Origin: Planktothrix tepida PCC 9214
Lineage (GTDB): Bacteria > Cyanobacteriota > Cyanobacteriia > Cyanobacteriales > Microcoleaceae
Length of the DNA stretch: 64,000 bases
Direction of reading: 5' to 3'
Assembly: GCF_900009145.1 (NCBI RefSeq)
Contig: NZ_LN889813.1
Coordinates: 638,972-702,971, forward strand
Every line of letters starts with the position of its first letter. Position 1 is the first letter of the stretch. The translations under genes were made by a program, and so were the position numbers. Below, piece after piece: positions 8,663 through 16,555 of the stretch. The notes below the pieces were generated by a model that ran no database searches, was not told where the DNA came from, and worked only from the letters and a program-made list of their open reading frames with translations.

Positions 8663-8721
8663 GTAGGGGGCGTCCCTTCCAACCCAGGCGCAAACAGGCT
8701 TGGGAAGGATGCCACACCTAC
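8663..8721. repeat. Imperfect long inverted repeat after the LCP gene
   Basis: The halves gtagggggcgtcccttcc and ggaaggatgccacacctac are imperfectly complementary around a loop with caggcgcaaacagg. This gives a long hairpin 30 bases after the LCP stop, without a T run. It looks like a dispersed REP/MITE hairpin and may also act as a transcript end. Confidence 0.5.
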
Positions 8722-8789
8722 CCTAAAATAATATTACAATCGATTAAAAGGAAAATTAAAAGTCCCTCGTCCAGTTCATATAAATCCAA

Positions 8790-9251
8790 ATGTCATCTTC
8801 TGAACCTTCGATAGAAACAAGTATTACGCCGAAATCCTCTGGAAAAGATGCGGGTTTAGCACCCTTAGTGCTGACTTTGGTAGAACTCATTCGGCAATTA
8901 ATGGAAGCACAAATCATCCGTCGGATGGAAGGTAATACCCTGAGTGAGGAAGAATTAGATCGGGCTGCGGAGAGTTTGCGACAATTAGAAATTCAGGTGT
9001 TACAATTGTGTGAAATCTTTGAAATTGATCCAGCCGATTTGAATATTGAATTATCAGAATTTGGGACATTATTACCGAAATCAGGAACTTATTATCCGGG
9101 AGAAAGTTCACAAAACCCTTCAGTTTTAGAATTATTAGATCGGTTAATGAATACGGGAATTGTTGTTGAGGGAAGCGTAGATTTAGGGTTAGCCCAACTC
9201 AACTTAATTCATGCCAAATTAAGATTAGTCTTAACCTCTAAACCTTTGTAG
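8790..9251 (+). CDS. gvpK: Gas vesicle protein GvpK
   Basis: A 153-residue protein with the GvpK pattern: APLVLTLVELIRQLMEAQIIRRMEG, LSEEELDRAAESLRQLE and the ILQ-type CEIFEIDPADLNIEL. These are followed by a C-terminal segment (SVLELLDRLMNTGIVVEG, then SVDLGLAQLNLIHAKLRLVL) that resembles the GvpA/GvpJ alpha-beta-beta-alpha unit. GvpK is a minor protein needed for gas vesicle assembly. It is first of the K-F-G set here; gvpA, gvpC, gvpN and gvpJ, which precede gvpK in Anabaena, are not in the window. The gap of 373 bases to gvpF contains a MITE-like repeat. Confidence 0.9.
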   Translation: MSSSEPSIETSITPKSSGKDAGLAPLVLTLVELIRQLMEAQIIRRMEGNTLSEEELDRAAESLRQLEIQVLQLCEIFEIDPADLNIELSEFGTLLPKSGTYYPGESSQNPSVLELLDRLMNTGIVVEGSVDLGLAQLNLIHAKLRLVLTSKPL

Positions 9252-9624
9252 AAATCTTTTGGGGTTTAAACATTATTGACTTAAAACAGAAAATAGGGAA
9301 AATATTTGCAGTGTTTCCTATAGGTTTTATGAGCATTAACGTTTATAATGGATAGGAGATGGTGTGTTTACAGGGTTGTCAACAATCGCGCTAAAAGTAG
9401 GCACTCAAAACCGAATTCCTTGGATCTGATCTCAAGTCAATGATCCCCCCTAACCTCCCTTAAAAATAGGGGGACAGGAGATCAAAGTCCCCTGATCAAG
9501 GCAGGGGGATTTAGGGGGATCTGATCTTAGCTGTAATCACGGGTTGTCGGTGGTCGTTGACAAACTTTGGTGCGTGCGCTGCGCTGACGCACACTACAAG
9601 TTAAATTAATAAGGGTTTTTAATT
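9252..9624. other. Intergenic interval between gvpK and gvpF
   Basis: No gene is visible. It contains a MITE-like element (9442-9521) and a hairpin gtgcgt...acgcac near 9571-9593 just before gvpF. The interval is unusually long for genes of one gas vesicle operon, so gvpF-gvpG may have their own promoter here. Confidence 0.6.
9442..9521. mobile_element. MITE-like element with gatccccc/gggggatc ends
   Basis: About 80 bases begin gatcccccctaa and end ttagggggatc, which are inverted repeats; internal C-rich and G-rich runs also pair. A related fragment (tcccccttcttaagggattt plus tagggggagc) lies near 33450-33486. It is non-coding and most likely a dispersed miniature element. Confidence 0.55.
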
Positions 9625-10362
9625 ATGGAAAACGGTTTCTATTTATATGGAATTTTACCGACAAACCGAGTACGACCTTTAGCGTTATCGGGATTAGATC
9701 AACAACCAATTCAAACCTATCCGGTGAATGAGTTTAGCTTTTTATATTCCGCAGCCCAGCAAGAGCGGTATTTAGCCAGTCGCCGGAATTTATTAGGTCA
9801 TGAACAAGTCTTAGAACTGGTGATGCAACATGGTTATAGAAGCGTTTTACCTTTGCAATTTGGATTAGTGATTCAAGATTGGGAAACTGTAGAAACGCAG
9901 TTAATTCTTCCCTATCAAGAACGGTTAAAACAATTGTTTCATAAATTAGAGGGAAAACGGGAAGTCGGAGTTAAAATTTTTTGGGAAGAAACGGAAGAAT
10001 TAAATCGTTTAATGACAGAAAATCAAGAATTAAGAGAAAAACGCGATCGCTTAGAAGGTAAACCGCTCAGTATGGATGAAGTCATTGGAATTGGTCAAGA
10101 AATTGAACAGGCGATGCAAGATCGCCAACAGGGAATTATTGAGAAATTTCAACACACCTTAACCCCCTTAGCAGAAGAAATTGTTGAGAATGAAACCTTA
10201 ACTAATACGATGATCTATAATGCTGCTTATTTAATTCCTTGGGATACGGAACCTAAATTTAGTGATAAAATTGAAGAACTTGATCACTATTTTAAGAACC
10301 GCTTACGAATTCGCTATAATAATTTTACAGCCCCCTTTAATTTTGCCCAACTCAATCCTTAA
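9625..10362 (+). CDS. gvpF: Gas vesicle protein GvpF/GvpL family
   Basis: A 245-residue protein starting MENGFYLYGILP, the family's opening strand. HEQVLELVMQHGYRSVLPLQFG follows, a long charged coiled-coil segment spans about residues 118-185, and a C-terminal ferredoxin-like half includes MIYNAAYLIP and LRIRYNNFTAPFNF. GvpF/L proteins are minor gas vesicle components that bind GvpA and assist nucleation and growth. The gene ends 11 bases before gvpG. Confidence 0.9.
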   Translation: MENGFYLYGILPTNRVRPLALSGLDQQPIQTYPVNEFSFLYSAAQQERYLASRRNLLGHEQVLELVMQHGYRSVLPLQFGLVIQDWETVETQLILPYQERLKQLFHKLEGKREVGVKIFWEETEELNRLMTENQELREKRDRLEGKPLSMDEVIGIGQEIEQAMQDRQQGIIEKFQHTLTPLAEEIVENETLTNTMIYNAAYLIPWDTEPKFSDKIEELDHYFKNRLRIRYNNFTAPFNFAQLNP

Positions 10363-10373
10363 TCGGAGGTGTT

Positions 10374-10622
10374 ATGGTCTTACGATTATTATTATCTCCA
10401 ATAACAGCACCCTTTGGGGGGGTAATCTGGATCGGCGAACAACTCCTAGAACGGGCTGAAGCCGAACTAGACGATAAAGAAAACTTAAGTAAACGATTAT
10501 TAGCCCTTCAGTTAGCTTTTGATATGGGAGATATTTCTGAAGAAGAGTTTGAAGTCCAAGAAGAAGAATTATTATTGCAAATTCAAGCCTTAGAAGATGA
10601 AAATGCAGATTCAATGAATTAA
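10374..10622 (+). CDS. gvpG: Gas vesicle protein GvpG
   Basis: An 82-residue protein: LLSPITAPFGGVIWIGEQL at the N-terminus, then an acidic, Glu/Leu-rich amphipathic helix region ending EDENADSMN. This is the GvpG pattern and length; GvpG is an accessory assembly protein that works with GvpF/L. It is preceded by a good cggaggt ribosome-binding site. No gvpV or gvpW follows, unlike the canonical cyanobacterial order; a repeat-rich interval separates it from chlG. Confidence 0.9.
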   Translation: MVLRLLLSPITAPFGGVIWIGEQLLERAEAELDDKENLSKRLLALQLAFDMGDISEEEFEVQEEELLLQIQALEDENADSMN

Positions 10623-10740
10623 ACGAATTTCCGAGACGGTTTAATTCAGTTTTCTGTGTGTTTCGCTGTACCCGACCTCTATTGAGGTCAATTTCAGAAT
10701 GGGTAATCTACCTTATATGAAATCCTTAAACCTTTGTAGT

Positions 10741-10886
10741 AGAGACGCGCCACATCAGTGTCAACTTAAGTTTAAAAGCCTTGAAATTAATTTCAGTAGA
10801 GAGACGCGCCATGTAACCCCCTCTACAGCCCGAAATTTATTTCCGGGCGGGGAACTTAAGTTGACACTGATGCCTAGCGCGTCTCT
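10741..10886. mobile_element. Foldback/MITE element with 32-34-bp inverted ends
   Basis: The left arm agagacgcgccacatcagtg continues to 10772 (tcaacttaagtt). Its reverse complement, with a 2-nt difference in length, occupies 10853-10886 (aacttaagttgacactgatg, then cctagcgcgtctct). A second agagacgcgccatg lies inside at about 10799. The agagacgcgcc ends match the palindromic repeats at 22126, 60851 and 24491. Confidence 0.7.
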
Positions 10887-10903
10887 AAATCCAGCCAACT
10901 CAT

Positions 10904-10937
10904 TCCCTGTTCCCTGTTCCCTGTTCCCTGTTCCCTA
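10904..10937. repeat. ccctgtt heptamer tandem repeat
   Basis: Four to five copies of the heptamer ccctgtt lie in tandem. The same heptamer, or its complement gggaaca, recurs at about 33389-33409 and inside the MITEs at 25957 and 28855. This is a cyanobacterial short tandem repeat family. Confidence 0.8.
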
Positions 10938-11012
10938 CCAGTCAACGGCCAACTCCATGTTAATCTTAGTTTTTGTATTGCAGACACTCAACACACAAGC
11001 GCACAAACGATC

Positions 11013-12035
11013 ATGTCGGACACTCCATCGTCTCAACTTTCAGAACAATCAACCCCAGAAGCCAACGCGAATGACATAGCGACTTCTGATCGCAGTGCTA
11101 AAACCCGACAACTCTTAGGAATGAAAGGGGCAGCACCGGGAGAAACCTCCATTTGGAAAATTCGCCTACAGTTGATGAAACCGATCACCTGGATTCCCTT
11201 AATTTGGGGGGTGGTCTGTGGTGCTGCTTCATCAGGACATTTTTCTTGGTCACTGGAAGATGTGTTAAAAGTAGCGACTTGTATGTTAATGTCCGGGCCG
11301 TTAATGACGGGGTACACCCAAACCCTGAATGATTTTTATGATCGCGAACTCGATGCCATTAATGAACCTTACCGTCCCATCCCTTCCGGGGCGATTTCCA
11401 TTCCCCAAGTTGTCACCCAAATTTTATTGTTATTAGGGTTAGGAATCGGCATTTCCTACCTGTTAGATACTTGGGCCGGACATGAATTTCCTATCGTTAC
11501 CCTTCTGTGTATTGGGGGAGCATTTGTGTCCTATATTTACTCTGCACCCCCTTTGAAACTGAAAAAAAATGGCTGGTTAGGAAATTATGCTCTAGGAGCT
11601 AGTTATATTGCCTTACCTTGGTGGGCGGGTCATGCCTTATTTGGAGAACTGACCCCAACCGTGATGATTTTAACTTTGTTTTATAGTTTAGCCGGGTTAG
11701 GAATTGCCATTGTTAATGACTTTAAGAGTGTCGAAGGCGATCGCCAATTAGGGTTACAATCCCTTCCAGTGATGTTTGGGATTACAACCGCCGCCTGGAT
11801 TTGTGTTTTGATGATTGATATCTTCCAAGCGGGGATGGCCGTTTATTTGGTCAGTATCAAGCAAAATCTCTATGCTACCGTTCTCTTGCTGCTGGTCATT
11901 CCTCAAATTACCTTCCAAGATATGTATTTTCTACGCAATCCTGTAGAAAATGATGTTAAATATCAAGCAAGTGCCCAACCGTTCCTGGTATTAGGAATGT
12001 TAGTTGTGGGTTTAGCGCTGGGTCATGCGGTTTAG
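11013..12035 (+). CDS. chlG: Chlorophyll synthase ChlG
   Basis: A 340-residue UbiA-superfamily prenyltransferase that esterifies chlorophyllide a with geranylgeranyl or phytyl diphosphate, the last step of chlorophyll a synthesis, in the thylakoid or cytoplasmic membrane. It shows the diagnostic first Asp motif QTLNDFYDRELDAINEPYRP, the second Asp motif NDFKSVEGDRQ, and about eight to nine membrane segments. The N-terminal 45 residues are polar and variable, followed by TRQLLGMKGAAPGETSIWKI, typical of ChlG. The gene stands between the gas vesicle genes and the PBP1A gene with large gaps, so it is probably monocistronic. Confidence 0.97.
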   Translation: MSDTPSSQLSEQSTPEANANDIATSDRSAKTRQLLGMKGAAPGETSIWKIRLQLMKPITWIPLIWGVVCGAASSGHFSWSLEDVLKVATCMLMSGPLMTGYTQTLNDFYDRELDAINEPYRPIPSGAISIPQVVTQILLLLGLGIGISYLLDTWAGHEFPIVTLLCIGGAFVSYIYSAPPLKLKKNGWLGNYALGASYIALPWWAGHALFGELTPTVMILTLFYSLAGLGIAIVNDFKSVEGDRQLGLQSLPVMFGITTAAWICVLMIDIFQAGMAVYLVSIKQNLYATVLLLLVIPQITFQDMYFLRNPVENDVKYQASAQPFLVLGMLVVGLALGHAV

Positions 12036-12189
12036 GGAGTTTCCCACTTCCAGCAAAACCGCAGTTTCCCAACCCTCCTGAAAACTGGGATCAAGAAAAA
12101 AACCTTGATTTTCAGTGACATCAGGCTTCGACAGCCAACTGTAGAGGCAAGTTTTGCTTGCCTTCTGCACTGTTAAAATTCACTGTCGA

Positions 12190-14655
12190 ATGATGACCAA
12201 AACCACCGATTTGTCCGAACCAATGGAAGAATCTCAATTACCATCCCGACCTAAGACGGACTCAACTCCATCCGAAACCGAATGGGAGACTAACCCCAGT
12301 AACGTTTCAACCCAACCGGTTGTAATGTCATCCCCGATGACAACAGAACCTGAAATTGATGAAACTACCCCTGAATTGGTTTCTGAGTCTAATTCCCCGG
12401 AGGTCGCTTGGCATCATCGCACCTTGAAGCGGTTAAATTCAGAATGGGTGAAACTGCGACAGAAGCTGACATCCCCCAATGCTGAAGGGAAACTGTGGTA
12501 TCGTCGTCCGAGTGTCTGGATTGGAGTTGGCGTAATTAGTGTCGGCGGTGGTGCGTTGGGTTATGGAGCTTGGCAATGGTATCAAATTGATCAAAGCTTA
12601 CCCCAAGTTTCAGTAAATACGATGGCATCCTTTAGTCGGGATGGCACTATTACCATTAAAGCCGCGAATGGTGATATTTTAATGCAAACCGGGCCAGCAA
12701 CACGGGAAAAACTGCGACTCAAACAAATTCCCGAAAAACTGGTACAAGCTTTTATTTCTACGGAAGATGTTCGTTTTTATGACCATGATGGAGTGGACTA
12801 TCAAGGAATTGTTCGCGCCATTGGGTCTAATGTCTTAGCGGGGGGAGTGGTTGAAGGCGGAAGTACCATCACCCAACAGTTAGCCAGAATTGTGTATTTG
12901 AATCAAGAACATAGCCTCATCCGTAAACTCAAAGAGGCCATGGTGTCTTGGAAAATTGAAGATCAAATGAGTAAGGAAGATATCCTAGAACGCTATCTAA
13001 ATTTAGTGTATTTGGGTTCAGGGGCTTACGGAGTAGCGGACGCAGCTTATGTTTATTTTAGTAAATCCGTGAATGAATTAACGTTGTCGGAAATGGCAAT
13101 GTTAGCGGGTTTACCCCCCGCACCGAGTCAATATTCTCCCTTAGAAAATCCAGAGGCGGCGACGAAACGACGCAATATTGTTCTCCAACGAATGCAGGAT
13201 GCTAAGGTGATCACGGCCGCCGAAGCACAAGCCGCGATGCAAGAACCGCTTAATCTTAAACCTAGTCAACCTAAACGGTTATTAGTGAAAGCTCCTTATT
13301 TTTCGAGTTATGTTCTCAAAGAACTCCCCCAATATATATCCAAAGATGCGATGGCAGCAGGGGGATTAACGGTTGAAACCAGTTTAGATTTAAAATGGCA
13401 AGAAGCCGCAGAAAAAACCGTTAAAGATGCGGTAGAACTTGATGGTGCTGGAGCTAATTTTGGTCAAGCTGCGTTAGTTTCTATTGAACCCAAAACCGGA
13501 GAAGTTAAGGCAATGGTCGGGGGATATCAATATAAAGAAAGTGAATTTAATCGGGTTACCCAAGCACAACGACAACCGGGATCAACCTTTAAAGGATTAG
13601 TTTATGCCGCAGCGATTGGGGCGGGTTTTTCCCCTTATGATAGTTATTTGGATGAACCTTATAAAGTCGATGGTTATCGTCCTCGAAATTATGGCAATAA
13701 ACATTATGGCTGGATGTCGATGTCTGATGCCTTGAGTCGTTCTATTAATGTAATTGCTGTTAAAGTATTAGTGGATGTGGGGTTTGAACCTGCCATAAAA
13801 TTAGCAAAAGATATGGGAATTAAATCTCCTTTAAAACCAACTTATGCCATGGCTTTAGGTGCTTATGAAGTTAATTTATTAGAATTAACCAATGCTTATG
13901 GAACTTTAGCTGATGAAGGCAATTATATTCCGGCTCATGGGGTTCGGCGAGTTTTAGATCAACAGGGAAATATCATTTATCAAGCTAAATTTAAACCCAA
14001 ACAAGTTTTAGATAAAAATAGTGCTGCAATTACAACTTGGATGTTAGAAGGAGTTGTTAATGGCGGTACTGGAGGCGCAGCGGCGTTACCCGACCGAGAA
14101 GTGGCTGGTAAAACTGGAACCTCTGAAGAAGCGAGAGATTTATGGTTTATTGGGTATATTCCTCAAGCTGTAACCGGAATTTGGTTAGGAAATGATAATA
14201 ATGATCCAACCTGGGGAGCTAGTAGTAGCGCGGCTTATAGTTGGGGGGAATTTATGGGAAAAGTTGTTGAAGGAATGCCTGTTGAAAAGTTCCCAGAATT
14301 GCCTGAATTAGAAGGACGAAAAGGCAGTATTAAAGCGAAACCCCATGAACCTAATAGCATAGAAACGGGAACTAAAGTTGCTATTGAAGACGGTGATCCA
14401 GTACAAGGTTCGAGTGGGGATGGCACCTATACTAACACGGCTGAAACTTACAATAACGGTTATTCAGATACGGGTTCCTATAGTGATAGCAACGGTTATT
14501 CTTCTGATGGATATTATGATAACTCCTCTTCTGGGGGAAATTCTGAGGGATATTCTTCCGAGGGCTATTCCTCTGAGGGTTCTTCCTCTGAGGGTTCTTC
14601 CTCCGATGGCTATTCCTCGGATGGGGGATATTCAGAAGGTTCCAATAATTACTAA
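12190..14655 (+). CDS. Class A penicillin-binding protein (PBP1A family) with Ser/Gly/Tyr-rich tail
   Basis: About 821 residues from the ATG at 12190; the 12-residue upstream extension from a TTG at 12154 is unlikely. Order: acidic Ser/Pro/Thr-rich cytoplasmic region (1-100), one membrane anchor (IGVGVISVGGGALGYGAW), glycosyltransferase domain (STEDVRFYDHDGVD, EGGSTITQQLAR, catalytic Glu in STED), then transpeptidase with SxxK in PGSTFKG, SxN in SRSIN and KTGTS. It polymerises and cross-links peptidoglycan in the periplasm. The last 85 residues are a low-complexity tail built on GYSSEG/GYSSDG/SSSEG repeats. A small conserved gene follows after 77 bases. Confidence 0.93.
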   Translation: MMTKTTDLSEPMEESQLPSRPKTDSTPSETEWETNPSNVSTQPVVMSSPMTTEPEIDETTPELVSESNSPEVAWHHRTLKRLNSEWVKLRQKLTSPNAEGKLWYRRPSVWIGVGVISVGGGALGYGAWQWYQIDQSLPQVSVNTMASFSRDGTITIKAANGDILMQTGPATREKLRLKQIPEKLVQAFISTEDVRFYDHDGVDYQGIVRAIGSNVLAGGVVEGGSTITQQLARIVYLNQEHSLIRKLKEAMVSWKIEDQMSKEDILERYLNLVYLGSGAYGVADAAYVYFSKSVNELTLSEMAMLAGLPPAPSQYSPLENPEAATKRRNIVLQRMQDAKVITAAEAQAAMQEPLNLKPSQPKRLLVKAPYFSSYVLKELPQYISKDAMAAGGLTVETSLDLKWQEAAEKTVKDAVELDGAGANFGQAALVSIEPKTGEVKAMVGGYQYKESEFNRVTQAQRQPGSTFKGLVYAAAIGAGFSPYDSYLDEPYKVDGYRPRNYGNKHYGWMSMSDALSRSINVIAVKVLVDVGFEPAIKLAKDMGIKSPLKPTYAMALGAYEVNLLELTNAYGTLADEGNYIPAHGVRRVLDQQGNIIYQAKFKPKQVLDKNSAAITTWMLEGVVNGGTGGAAALPDREVAGKTGTSEEARDLWFIGYIPQAVTGIWLGNDNNDPTWGASSSAAYSWGEFMGKVVEGMPVEKFPELPELEGRKGSIKAKPHEPNSIETGTKVAIEDGDPVQGSSGDGTYTNTAETYNNGYSDTGSYSDSNGYSSDGYYDNSSSGGNSEGYSSEGYSSEGSSSEGSSSDGYSSDGGYSEGSNNY

Positions 14656-14732
14656 ACGGCTAAATTTTGTTAAACGCGCTAAAATCCAGATGGATTTATT
14701 GCGATCGCAGGCTTTAAGGAGACTGTTCGATT

Positions 14733-14945
14733 ATGGATGAACTCAAACCAATTTTACAAGAATTAACCCGTGAACCCATTGCATTTTTTGGTGGGTTTTT
14801 CTCAGGTTTATTGAAATTAAACCTGAATGATGATCCCGTTAAAACTTGGCTAGAGAAACAGGGAGGAACCTCTGTATCTAGCCCCTCTGACTCTAAAAAT
14901 AATAACGGAAATTCCGGCGGCCCTCAATCCATCACGATTGATTAA
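14733..14945 (+). CDS. Small conserved cyanobacterial protein
   Basis: A 70-residue protein starting MDELKPILQELTREPIAFFG, with a mildly hydrophobic segment (IAFFGGFFSGLLKLNL, residues 17-32), the stretch DDPVKTWLEKQ, and an Asn/Ser/Gly-rich disordered tail. The N-terminal half has the look of a conserved family rather than a chance frame. Function is unknown. It follows the PBP1A gene in the same direction at 77 bases and a gcgatcgc lies between, so cotranscription is possible. Confidence 0.6.
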   Translation: MDELKPILQELTREPIAFFGGFFSGLLKLNLNDDPVKTWLEKQGGTSVSSPSDSKNNNGNSGGPQSITID

Positions 14946-15125
14946 TCAGTTATCAGTTATCAGTTATCAGTTATCAAGATGCAATGAGTGTTCTGGCAAG
15001 GGTTAATAGCTAGAAACATTAGCGTGCGAAGCACATTCTTCACCTCCACTAACAAACCATCAACCTTCATCGCATCTTTTTGCTTTCTGGGGTAAAATGG
15101 AATAAATACTTAATCATTCACTGTA
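14946..15125. other. Region before the cobalamin riboswitch, with cagttat repeat
   Basis: It holds four cagttat heptamers (14947-14976) directly after the previous gene, then about 140 bases of unremarkable AT-rich sequence that must contain the promoter of the riboswitch-cbiX transcript. Confidence 0.55.
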
Positions 15126-15240
15126 ATCGGGTAGGGAAACATCGGTGAAAGTCCGAGGCTGTGCGGCAACTGTAAGTTAGGTTATTTCTAACAAGCCAGA
15201 ATGCCTACCGATCACTTTGCTCTATACCTGCCTCACACGG
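15126..15240 (+). promoter_or_regulatory. Cobalamin (adenosylcobalamin-type) riboswitch
   Basis: The leader contains the conserved core in order: gggaaac, ggtgaaagtccgaggc, gcggcaactgtaa and the B12-box-like aagccagaatgcc. The P1 helix is visible: atcgggtagg (15126-15135) pairs with cctaccgat (15204-15212). The expression platform should lie in 15213-15250, where ggaaggag, the cbiX ribosome-binding site, could be occluded. It sits directly upstream of the cobaltochelatase gene, which fits B12 feedback control. The usual B12 box (agccaggagacctgcc) is slightly diverged, as is the ccccgc segment (here tgcgg). Confidence 0.85.
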
Positions 15241-15261
15241 GGAAGGAGATTTAAACTTAAC

Positions 15262-16263
15262 ATGACTTATAACACAGAACTTTCCATTCAACCCTCAAAC
15301 TCAACATTTCCGTCCTTACCTCTACAGCGTCCGTTATTACTCATTGGTCATGGAACCCGTGATACAGATGGACGAGAAACCTTTTTAGAATTTGCTCAAG
15401 CCTATCAACAATTAGATCATTCGCGTCCGGTGGTTCCTTGTTTTTTAGAATTAACAGAACCTACTATTCAAGAAGGAATTGATCGCTGTATTGAACAAGG
15501 TTATACGGAATTATCCGCCTTACCCTTATTATTATTTGCAGCGCGACATAATAAATTTGATATTACCAATGAGTTAGATCGAGCCAAACAACGACATCCG
15601 CAATTAACCTTTCATTATGGCCGACATTTTGGCATTAGTCCCAATATTTTAGAATTATTGCGATCGCGTTTACACCAATTAGAACAGCCCGAATTAAACC
15701 CTTTAAACATTTCCAATTCCGAAACCGTATTATTATTTGTCGGACGGGGTGCAAGCGATCCTGATGCTAATGGAGATGTTTATAAACTGGCTCGAATTCT
15801 TTGGGAAGGAAGCGGTTATTCAACCGTTGAAACTTGTTTTATTGGTATTACTCATCCCCGTTTAGAAGAAGGATTTCGTCGCGCTCGACTCTATCAACCC
15901 AAACGAATTATTGTCTTACCTTACTTCTTATTTACTGGGGTTTTAGTTAAAAAAATCTTTGATATAACAGCCCAACAACAGGAACAATATCCCGAAATTC
16001 AGATGACTTGTTTACCGGAAATGGGCATTCAACAGGAACTTTTACACCTCTTACGAGAACGGGAAATAGAAACCCAACTCGGAGAAGTTCAAATGAACTG
16101 TGAAATGTGCAAATTCCGGTTAGCTGCAATTTCAGGAAATCATCATGATCATGATGGTGGTCATGATCATCATCATCACCACCATCATGATCATGAACAT
16201 CCCTCAGTTGATCCCTATGCCAAATTAGAAGATTATCATCAACGCATTTGGAATACACCTTAA
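15262..16263 (+). CDS. cbiX: Sirohydrochlorin cobaltochelatase CbiX with His-rich C-terminus
   Basis: A 333-residue two-module CbiX/SirB chelatase. Module one starts [21 protein letters not shown] (active-site His in GHGT); module two starts [25 protein letters not shown]. Each is followed by a conserved ITHPRLEEG-like or [10 protein letters not shown] block. It inserts Co2+ (or Fe2+/Ni2+) into sirohydrochlorin. Residues near 285-310 contain CEMCKFR and a run of His/Asp, which probably stores or delivers metal. The ATG at 15262 is supported by ggaaggag just upstream; an extension from 15217 would run into the riboswitch. Control by the riboswitch points to cobalamin synthesis. Confidence 0.92.
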   Translation: MTYNTELSIQPSNSTFPSLPLQRPLLLIGHGTRDTDGRETFLEFAQAYQQLDHSRPVVPCFLELTEPTIQEGIDRCIEQGYTELSALPLLLFAARHNKFDITNELDRAKQRHPQLTFHYGRHFGISPNILELLRSRLHQLEQPELNPLNISNSETVLLFVGRGASDPDANGDVYKLARILWEGSGYSTVETCFIGITHPRLEEGFRRARLYQPKRIIVLPYFLFTGVLVKKIFDITAQQQEQYPEIQMTCLPEMGIQQELLHLLREREIETQLGEVQMNCEMCKFRLAAISGNHHDHDGGHDHHHHHHHDHEHPSVDPYAKLEDYHQRIWNTP

Positions 16264-16265
16264 TT

Positions 16266-16508
16266 GTTTCTGTTTGTGCTAATTTTGCTGGATCAGGACA
16301 AAAGCATCGCGATGAAGTCGATTTTATTGCCCAGCTTAATGATGGTGAATCTGAAGCATCAGAAACCCAAACTTGGATTGAATTTGCTATTAGATGTAAT
16401 TACATCAATACTGAAACCGATCAAGAACTTTATGAAAGTTATAATCAAGTCTTAGGAGGTGTTGTTAATATGATTAACAGCCCCTCTCCTTGGTTACTTA
16501 AACACTAA
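16266..16508 (+). pseudogene. Truncated four-helix-bundle (S23/IVP-type) gene
   Basis: The frame reads VSVCANFAGSG, then KHRDEVDFIAQLNDGESEASE, TQTWIEFAIRC, and YESYNQVLGGVVNMI, matching the C-terminal three helices of the four helix bundle (23S rRNA intervening sequence) family. The first helix of a normal ~120-residue member is missing: its sequence would fall within cbiX. An ATG at 16248 inside the end of cbiX could in principle start an 86-residue product. The best reading is a 5'-truncated remnant fused behind cbiX by deletion. The native protein's role is unclear even in intact form. Confidence 0.7.
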
Positions 16509-16555
16509 CCTACCTTTTCCCCCTGATCCCCCTACTTTCCCTGCCCTGCTCTTCT

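Larger units (their letters stand above)
10623..11012. other. Repeat-rich interval between gvpG and chlG
   Basis: About 390 bases with no convincing gene. It holds a foldback element (10741-10886) and a ccctgtt tandem repeat (10904-10937). The chlG promoter should lie in the right part. An apparent reading frame across 10699-11079 merely translates these repeats. Confidence 0.7.

Noticed and set aside
10699-11079. Open frame of 126 codons across the gvpG-chlG interval
   Set aside because: It translates the foldback arms and the ccctgtt repeats (SFPVPCSLFPVP) and overlaps chlG. No protein-like family pattern and no ribosome-binding site.
12154-12189. TTG start giving a 12-residue longer PBP1A
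   Set aside because: The extension (MLAFCTVKIHCR) arises from a repeat-like region with ggcaag...gcttgcc; the ATG at 12190 gives the expected acidic N-terminus.
14378-14740. Alternative-frame ORF over the PBP1A tail
   Set aside because: It is a shifted reading of the repetitive tail; the PBP1A frame has all family motifs to its C-terminus.
15217-15261. Longer CbiX reading from 15217
   Set aside because: It would begin immediately after the riboswitch and include its expression platform. The ATG at 15262 has a ribosome-binding site and fits the family.
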